Source of the DNA: Ctena decussata
Taxonomy: Eukaryota; Mollusca; Bivalvia; Lucinida; Lucinidae
DNA length: 64,000 bases
Direction of reading: 5' to 3'
NCBI GenBank assembly: GCA_963989385.1
Contig: OZ022499.1
Span: 37,634,866-37,698,865 of the forward strand
Position numbers and translations under genes: made by a program. How positions within the stretch are numbered: position 1 is the first letter of the stretch; every line of letters starts with the position of its first letter. The notes beneath the pieces are model-generated. The model was not told the DNA's origin. It did no database searches and saw nothing but the letters and a program-made list of their open reading frames with translations. Below are positions 57,186-64,000 of this stretch, piece after piece.

Positions 57186-58044
57186 CACCCCTGGTTAACT
57201 ATGTATATGTTCTGCGCAAAGTAGGAATCGGTACAATTCCGGAATTGTCCTGCGCAAAGTAGGAATTCTCACTTTGTTGCGCAAAGTGGGAATTCTTACC
57301 TTGCGCAAGACAATTCCGGAATTGTCTCTGCGCAAAGTGAGAATCGGGACAAAGTGAGAATAATTAGATGTTAGTGCGTTTAACAAATACATGTTTGCAT
57401 TTATTTGTTTGATACGGCCATTTAACCATACCTATAAATTTCTGAGTTTGAAAACAATCATAATTTTGACAAAGTAATATTTTCCTCTTCAAAAGGCACA
57501 TCTACATATTTCTGCAACATATGTACAAGTTTCAAATCAACTGCTCAAACACTGGAAAAAGTTATCAGAATTTGAAATCATATATCATTCCCGAAAAACT
57601 GCTAAGTTTAATAAGGCCGTAATTTTGTCAAAAATACAGATTCCTCATTTCAAAACCATCACCCTGTTACTTCCAGTTTTGCCCAGAAATATTTACCTGT
57701 TCGATATAAACCACCAAGTCCCTTGCGCAATTCTAGAATTGTACCGATACAATTCCGGAATTGTAACACAAAGTGAGAATTCCTACTTTGCGCAGGACAA
57801 TTCCGGAATTGTACCGATTCTTACTTTGCGCAGAACATATATACAAAGGCTGTTACGAAACGAAAAAGAGCTGTTACGAAACAAGGCGAAAAGAGTCACA
57901 GTTACCAAACGACCTGATGACCAGGTCGTTTGGTAACTATGACTCCTTTCCGACTCGTAACAGCTCTTTGACTATGACTCTTTTTCGTTTCGTAACAGTT
58001 CTTTTTCGTTTCGTAACATTCTCGAAAACATAGTTAACCAGGTG
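57186..58044. mobile_element. 859-bp TIR element with nested GCGCAAAGT and TTTCGTAACAG repeats
   Basis: Ends CACCCCTGGTTAACTATG and CATAGTTAACCAGGTGTG are inverted. Adjacent arms carry many direct and inverted copies of CTGCGCAAAGTAGGAAT and ACAATTCCGGAATTGT (a perfect palindrome). The right part adds GTTACGAAACGAAAAAGAG and a hairpin CCAAACGACCTGATGACCAGG. The middle (about 57370-57710) is AT-rich. No coding potential is recognised. Confidence 0.8.
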
Positions 58045-58308
58045 TGTATATAAAATCAGTACAAAAAGGACAGAAGCTGAGCGCTTCACCTCAGCTAACC
58101 TGTGCTAATTGAAATATTACAAGTGCCCGCCTACCTGCCTACCGTGAGTCGTATCTTCCTGCCCATACCTACCATACCCTGGGCCTGCCGTATCTTGTAT
58201 CATAATTTTACGAATCATGAATCTGCATAAGCCGACTTTTATGGCGACGCGCTCGAGTGTGTCCGGAAATTATTGGAAAATTACTCATTTCTACTTGGAT
58301 GGGTGATC

Positions 58309-58672
58309 CACGTTATAATCGATTCCGCTAATTTTCGCTTCCTGCAGAGACTGTACATCATATTTGGCTTCCGCCGAGACTGTCCGCGAACTCTTGCTTC
58401 CTGCCGAGACTTCTGTACATGATAAATGGCTTCCTGCAGAGACTGTCCGTGTGATTGTGCTTCCTGCCGAGAGCCTCGGCAGGAAGCAGAATCACGCGGA
58501 CAGCTCTCGGCAGGAAGCAGAATCACGCGGACAGTCTCTGCAGGAAGCCATTTCTCGAGGACAGTAGTCTCTGCAGGAAGCAAGAGTTCGCGGACAGTCT
58601 CGGCGGAAGCCAAATATGACGGACAGTCTCTGCAGGAAGCGAAAATTGGCGGAATCGATTATACCCTGTGAT
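58309..58672. mobile_element. Fold-back element of repeated 22-bp motifs, copy 2
   Basis: The same element as 40687-41023. The right end is intact (GGAATCGATTATACCCTGTG) and the left reads CACGTTATAATCGATTCCGC. Motif units are in the same order, with one extra unit near the centre (CGGACAGCTCTCGGCAGGAA). Confidence 0.85.
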
Positions 58673-58740
58673 TTGGTGGCCAGTTAAGCTTAGGAGAATT
58701 TCCAGGACCCTGGCAAGTAGGATTCTCAGGTGACTTCGAG

Positions 58741-58766
58741 AGGGGGGGGGGGAGGGAGGGGGAGTG
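58741..58766. repeat. G-rich tract
   Basis: A run of G with two interruptions (GGGGGAGGGAGGGGGAG), a potential G-quadruplex. Confidence 0.75.
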
Positions 58767-59938
58767 GGCAGAGGCAGCCAAGAGATAAAAGGAGAATATT
58801 GTGAGGAGTACACGTAGATAGATCGCGTGCAGTAAAATTTCAAAGCCGGCTTAAGTGTATCCGGAACTCCGTTTGACCCACGTTATACAGCCACGGCGAG
58901 TACTCTGACCAGACCGCACATATTCTGTGACGCTATTATCATACCAGAACATGTTGTGAAGAGTTTCTTCATATATCACTCCTTTTGACAAAAATGACAA
59001 ATTACTTATATTTGACGGAAACTTTCAAAATTTATCATTCCATTAAGACATGATAGCAGCACGATTCACGACTCCAATGGGGGCAATACAGAATTAAGCC
59101 CTTTTTGTTAATACCCCCGTCTTAATCCGAAAACGTTATTGCGACCGTGTTTAAGTTATCTTCGATTGCTGTTATTAAAAGTGTCAAATAGATTTCTTTT
59201 CATTGATCATGTTTCGGGAATTAGTTTAGTTTTCTCTTTCGATGACTTCTCATTTAGATATGCAATTGGGAATAATATTGTATATTCTTATAAGCCTTAA
59301 CTTGATTTATTATCAAATATTGAGGTAAAATAGCGGTTCTTCGGCTACACTCCGGGGCTATGTACATTAATTCTACAGCTATCTTGAATTAGATCTCCTC
59401 CAATATAAATTTGATCGTAATCAATTGATATTATTAATAGAGACATATTAATGGCAATCTCGAAGCGCAAGAATTTTAGTAAAGGGTCAAATACAGGCTT
59501 TCAAAGAAGATTACGAAATTATGGTCACAATGAACATATGGCGCACATTTAATACGTCTAGCCCGGAATATAAGCTATTTCAATCTTTCTAAATTGCATC
59601 AATATACTCTTAATATGTTCGATTTAATATCGCCTGAACATCTAATCAGGAAAATTCCGTATTATACAGAGTATTTTAGACATTATTCGGTAGCATTATT
59701 AATGCAATGTAATTTCGGACGTGACTAGTAATCGTTGTTCACCAAAATTCAGACATTATCTGCGATATATGATGGCACAAATCAAATCATGTCTTGCAGA
59801 CCAAATGAAAAGAATATAGATCCAGCAGATAACTTGCTAATAAATAAATTACAATATTTTACAAGTTAAGATCACTTGTTTCCGTGGTCTAGTTACTAGT
59901 TTGCAAATGGGCAGTTCTTCCATTTACAAAGATGATAT
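58767..59938. other. Intergenic DNA
   Basis: No gene, hairpin or tandem repeat that I can support. Confidence 0.4.
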
Positions 59939-60175
59939 GAGCCGCGATATGACACAACAACAAAGTGGCATGTACGCCCAGTGAAGATTCAGATCAGGCT
60001 GAGCAGCCACCCAGTCTAATCAGACTCTTTGCTATGTGCTTAAAGACTAGCTAAGGGTAGTTGCTAGCTCCATGCGGACAGCGAAGACTCTGATCAGACT
60101 GGGCGGCCGCCCACGCTGATCTGAGTCTTCACAGGGCGCACATGCCACATTGTTGGTTTTGTCGTGTCACGGCTC
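59939..60175. mobile_element. GAGCCGCG fold-back MITE, moderately diverged copy
   Basis: Full length (237 bp). Ends are GAGCCGCGATATGACA and TGTCACGGCTC, with single substitutions from consensus. The flanks ATAT and ATTA do not match, so the target duplication has decayed. Confidence 0.82.
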
Positions 60176-60475
60176 ATTATTATAACGTCTTTTGCATCCG
60201 ATATACACACGTGGTAAATTTATGCGTATTTCCATTCCAAAAATTAAATTTAAAAATAGTCACTTTCTGAAAATATTTAGCCAAAATTATATCACTACTA
60301 TTCGACTCGCATATACGGAATGCATATATATGTGCAAAATATTTAAGTAAACTCATGAAAGTGGCCAAACAAGACCAGGCTATCTCTGGAGGCAAAAATG
60401 TAAACGACAGAATAGCTTCCCCTGTTTTCCCATTCATATTAACATTGAGTTGCACAAAAGGTAATAAATATAACT

Positions 60476-60711
60476 GAGCCGCGACATGAGAAAACCAACA
60501 AAGTAGTTGTGCACACAGCGTAGACTCAAATCAGCATGGGCGTCCGCAAAGTCTGACCAGACTCTTCCCTAAGCGCTAACAGGGTAGCTAAGGGTCAAAT
60601 CTACTTCCATGCGGACAGCGAAGACTCTGATCAGACTGGGCGGATGCCCAGGCTGATCTGACTCTGTGCTGGGCGCACAACCACTTTGTTGGTTTTCTCG
60701 TGTCGCGGCTC
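60476..60711. mobile_element. GAGCCGCG fold-back MITE, full copy
   Basis: 236 bp with intact inverted ends (GAGCCGCGACATGAGAAAAC and mirror). Flanks are AACT and AATT, one mismatch. Confidence 0.86.
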
Positions 60712-61577
60712 AATTATGTATTAGGACATTGCAAGATGCTGCAGAGGCTACTTCAAGCTTAGACGAGTTTACTGAATTCATATTAATATAATATTAGAAC
60801 GAACTGATATATGAAAACGGTGAGTTGCATAGCAACAATTCAGATCTCGATAAGAGGAGGTCCGATCCGGGTCTACATATTGCTCAGACATACCTGTCCC
60901 AAATACTTGTTTTCCCCGGCAATCTGAATTGAATCCTAAAGTATTCTAAAGTTTACCTTTATATAACTGCAACTGCAATTTTAAACATATAACTGCAACT
61001 GCAGTTTCAGACGTCCATGCTGCAGTTTATAATGGTCGGTACACAAAGCGCTAATTGATTGAGAACTTTCAAAGCGCCTGAATGAATTCGAGACTTCCGT
61101 AGAATTTAATTAAAACGATATTTCAACATGTTGCAGTTTTGTTTCGTTATTTATATCAATATCGAAAGTATCCCTTACGCAAACATTCCTCTTCTGTAAG
61201 CGATTTTGATCAAACTTGTACAAATATACATAATATCTATTTCAAGGTCACAGCTTGTTGCTTCTATTTGAGATCCCTCGAACAAATATTGCTATATACA
61301 GAAGTCTCTATTAATTTGTGTTTAAAGATTTATAGATTGGATCGCACACTTGTAAAGCGATATCCTAAGTTAAACATAACTTTTTGTACAGTTTCTGTTA
61401 ACTCTAGTATCTTATCAAATACTGTATAAGTTTCATTAAAGAGGTAAATGTTTATTTTTGGTACCGTATTTGATGTTGGAGGGTAAGAAAAGATATCTCA
61501 CCATACTAGAGATGCTTATATTTGAATGGCAATGAGGTGCCCAGGAGTCATAAATTCTGGGTACGGAACGCACAAAT

Positions 61578-61811
61578 GAGCCGCGACTCGACAAAACCAA
61601 CAATGTGGTTGTGCGCCAAACGCAGACTCAGATCAGCCTGGGCATCCACCCAGTCTGATCAGAGTCTTCGCTGTCCGCAAGAAGGTAGCTTAGACCCTTA
61701 GCTACCCTTTGAGCACTTAACAAAGGGTCTGATCAAACTGGGCGGATGCCCAGGCTGATCTGAATCTGCACTGGGCGCACAACCACTGTTGGTTTTGTCG
61801 TGTCGCGGCTC
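61578..61811. mobile_element. GAGCCGCG fold-back MITE, full copy
   Basis: 234 bp, AAAT duplicated on both sides. Ends are GAGCCGCGACTCGACAAAAC and mirror. It lies 120 bp from the next copy. Confidence 0.87.
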
Positions 61812-61931
61812 AAATAAGGAAGGTACGGCCGTTGTCAACACAGAAACAAACTGGAAAACAAGGAAACGTTGAGACCAGCCATGGGCCAAGAGCCGGTCGG
61901 TCTGCAATGTGCTGTAGTTAACCCTATAATT

Positions 61932-62167
61932 GAGCCGCGACGCGACAAAACCAACAATGTGGTTGTGTGCCCAGCGAAAACTCAGATCAGCCTGGGCATC
62001 CGCCCAGTCTGATCAGAGTCTACGCTGTCCGCATGGAGGTAGCTTAGGCCTTTAGCTACCCTTTAAGCAATTATTGAAGATTCTGAGCGGACTAGGCAGA
62101 TGCCCAGGCTGGTCTGAGTCTGCGCTGGGCGCACGACCACATTGTTGGTTTTGTCGTGTCGCGGCTC
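61932..62167. mobile_element. GAGCCGCG fold-back MITE, full copy
   Basis: 236 bp with intact ends (GAGCCGCGACGCGACAAAAC and mirror). The flanks (AATT, ATAT) differ, so the duplication is uncertain. It is close to, and in the same orientation as, the previous copy. Confidence 0.86.
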
Positions 62168-62561
62168 ATATACTTCTTTGCTCTTATAATTCCAACAAAC
62201 TGTTAAAATGATACTCATTGTAAAAATGTATTAAATGAAAATAATGGTTTCAGGGCATTACTCAGATCGGCCTGCAAATCACAACCTTTAATTTTACATG
62301 AATCCTCAGGGTTCATTGACTATCGGTGTGAGCAGGGAACACTCCGATCATACAGAGTGGATACGCAGGTTGACCTTAGTCGTCATCGTTCCAGTATGCT
62401 ATCAGACCCAATTTCACGTGACGTGTCTCAAGTAACCAAAATATGCTAATATTTGAATTAGGGTATATAATATTAGTACTTGTCAAATTTAAACAGGAAA
62501 ACGCTACTGTTTGTTTCCCGCCTTAACCGTTCTCTGACTCGTGTAAAATGAAGGCTACTCA

Positions 62562-62862
62562 GGCCCGGATCCAGCCCATAACATATCGACGGGGCTCTGG
62601 ATAACTGGTGGGGCTGGGAGGTGCCGAGATGTATGTGTGTGGGGAATGGGGGAAAGTTGAGCTTGAAAGTGTATGACATAATTAGGGATCAATTTGATGA
62701 GAATTTTTGATAAACTCATTTTACCTTGAAATATATGTTGTGATATTTCATTAGAATCGCCTCACCGAGGCGATTCTAAAGAGATGTTACAAGATATATT
62801 TTGATCTAACCAGGCCCAAGTGGCGGGGCTGCAGCCCCAAAGCCCACCCCCTGGATCCGGGG
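62562..62862. mobile_element. TIR element, GGCCCGGATCCAG ends, with inner hairpin
   Basis: GGCCCGGATCCAGCCC at the left and CCCCTGGATCCGGGGC at the right. Inside, TTAGAATCGCCTCACCGAGG and CGATTCTAA make a short perfect hairpin, with ATATATTTTG-type arms around it. A similar AATCGCCTCATCGAGG motif occurs singly at about 25825. No transposase is present. Confidence 0.65.
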
Positions 62863-63565
62863 CTGCTACTATAGGCATTTTAAGAACCGTGCATGGGCTC
62901 TCCTCCAAAGCGGTAACAGACATGTAGGTTGGTTAAAATGAAATATGAAAAGAGCCTCGTCGGAAAAAAATGAGTTTACTTTTTTTCTAAAATGAAAGGC
63001 TAATTGCCAGAATCCAACAATGACATGCCACAACAGTCAAGCAATATCAGTTCCATTTAATATCGGCAGCAACTGAACGACAGCGAGGAACTTCATGTTT
63101 AAGCAAATTAATGCAAAAAAGTAACTTTCACTATCTGTATTAAAAAGCACGCAAGTATAACTCTAGATGCGAAAATATACGACAGACATAGGCGTACTAT
63201 CCACTCTATTATTTTCAAATTATCACATAGACTTTTACCGTTATAAGCGTTAATAACAAAACAACTTCTAAACCCATTAAATGGGGCTCTACCATCAAGA
63301 TTTATCATGGTTTACAAAAAGATGTTTAGAAAGTTGTCGCAACTGATAAGAAACTAGCGGGTGACCAAAGGGCCGCTATTCAATACGAGTCATAATATTA
63401 TTAAACATTGGGTAATAAATTAACGGGTCTGTATTATCAGTTATAGAAAGAAAATGTTGTAACAAAGTATTAGATACCATCTAATAACAAAATGACAAAA
63501 ACATAGATATTCGTATAAATATCTATCGGATAGTATACTACGCGTATGCGTATTCAACGAAAGAG

Positions 63566-63737
63566 GGAGAGTTGATAGCTGGTTAGCATCCCCGACTTCG
63601 GATCACGAGGTCGCGGGTTTGAGTCCCGTTGGAGGCGAGATGCTGTCCAAACCTTAACGGCGCTTCTCCCATCGTCCTGATATGACTTATATACTGTTGA
63701 AAAGGAAGTAAAATCGGCAAGTTATCCATCCATCCAT
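63566..63737 (+). mobile_element. tRNA-headed SINE, copy 4
   Basis: Head GGAGAGTTGATAGCTGGTTAGC is diverged from the other copies; the B box GCGGGTTTGAGTCCCG and the tail (CCTGATATGACTTATATACT, GCAAGTTATCC, then ATCC repeats) are conserved. The body is shortened. Confidence 0.78.
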
Positions 63738-63843
63738 AACGCTGAGAGTACAATATTTTTTACGATAAAGCGCCTTGGGAACAATGATGGTTGATTTTGC
63801 TGATCATAACCGGAGTAGTTATATTTAAGAAATAGATCAGCTC

Positions 63844-63984
63844 TAGCATTGAATTGTTGAGTAATAATTCACTGTTTGGAGGTCAGTTGTAAAGTAGATC
63901 ATATCACGAGCGCGGAGCGCGAGTGATATATCTACTTACAACTGACCGACAAACAGTGAATTATTACTCAACAATTCAATGCTA
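63844..63984. mobile_element. 141-bp near-perfect hairpin MITE
   Basis: TAGCATTGAATTGTTGAGTA, ATAATTCACTGTTTGG and GGTCAGTTGTAAAGTAGAT are mirrored exactly on the other arm around CACGAGCGCGGAGCGCGAGTG. It is the intact partner of the decayed copy at 30455-30600. Confidence 0.85.
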
Positions 63985-64000
63985 TAGCGGAACTATTTCG

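Noticed and set aside
1..64000. Prokaryotic-style operons, Shine-Dalgarno sites, terminators or replication origins
   Set aside because: The window has introns, LINEs, SINEs and MITEs and is eukaryotic, so such features do not apply.

Overview
This is AT-rich, repeat-dense animal genomic DNA. No bacterial operon, CRISPR array or rRNA gene is visible. The one recognisable host gene is a SIX3/6 (Optix-type) homeobox gene. The surrounding repeats (fold-back DNA elements with GAGCCGCGACACGA ends, tRNA-headed SINEs, minisatellites inside terminal-inverted-repeat elements) resemble what I know from bivalve molluscs, probably a venerid clam. That taxonomic call is inference from the repeats and the SIX3/6 protein.

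Layout. 1-4.1 kb: intergenic DNA with two fold-back copies. 4.1-9.8 kb: a palindromic minisatellite, then a nearly intact LINE whose ORF1 and ORF2 share one frame and are separated by a single TGA; the last ~50 codons of ORF2 are displaced by a frameshift. 9.8-16.2 kb: scattered MITEs and two SINEs, one with a tRNA-Thr-like head. 16.3-23.5 kb: a nest of inverted repeats. Minisatellite arrays with matching flanks face each other across 7 kb and enclose a 1.4-kb element with a 7-bp target duplication and a 2.9-kb head-to-head palindrome. 24-32.3 kb: tandem repeats, SINEs, a cluster of five GAGCCGCG fold-backs and several hairpin MITEs.

32.9-52.8 kb: the SIX3/6 gene on the minus strand. Exon 1 (52152-52735) encodes the SIX domain and homeodomain. 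A phase-2 intron of 18,588 bp follows, then exon 2 (33335-33563), which ends the 270-aa protein at a TGA. That stop is followed directly by CTA, the best-known animal readthrough context, and the same frame stays open for 129 more codons. This extension contains a perfect FxIxxIL (eh1, Groucho-binding) motif and a Gln-rich tail, so the locus may make a short and a long form. The intron holds transposons, one carrying eight ~147-bp units that each contain a TCAAGGTCA nuclear-receptor half-site, and a cluster of AGTGCATTC hairpins close to the exon 1 donor. It lacks any intact copy of the most abundant fold-back family.

52.8-64 kb: upstream flank and intergenic DNA with more MITEs, including the partner copies of elements seen elsewhere in the window, and four further GAGCCGCG fold-backs. 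Two separate candidates for stop-codon recoding (SIX3/6 and the LINE) are the most interesting signals here.
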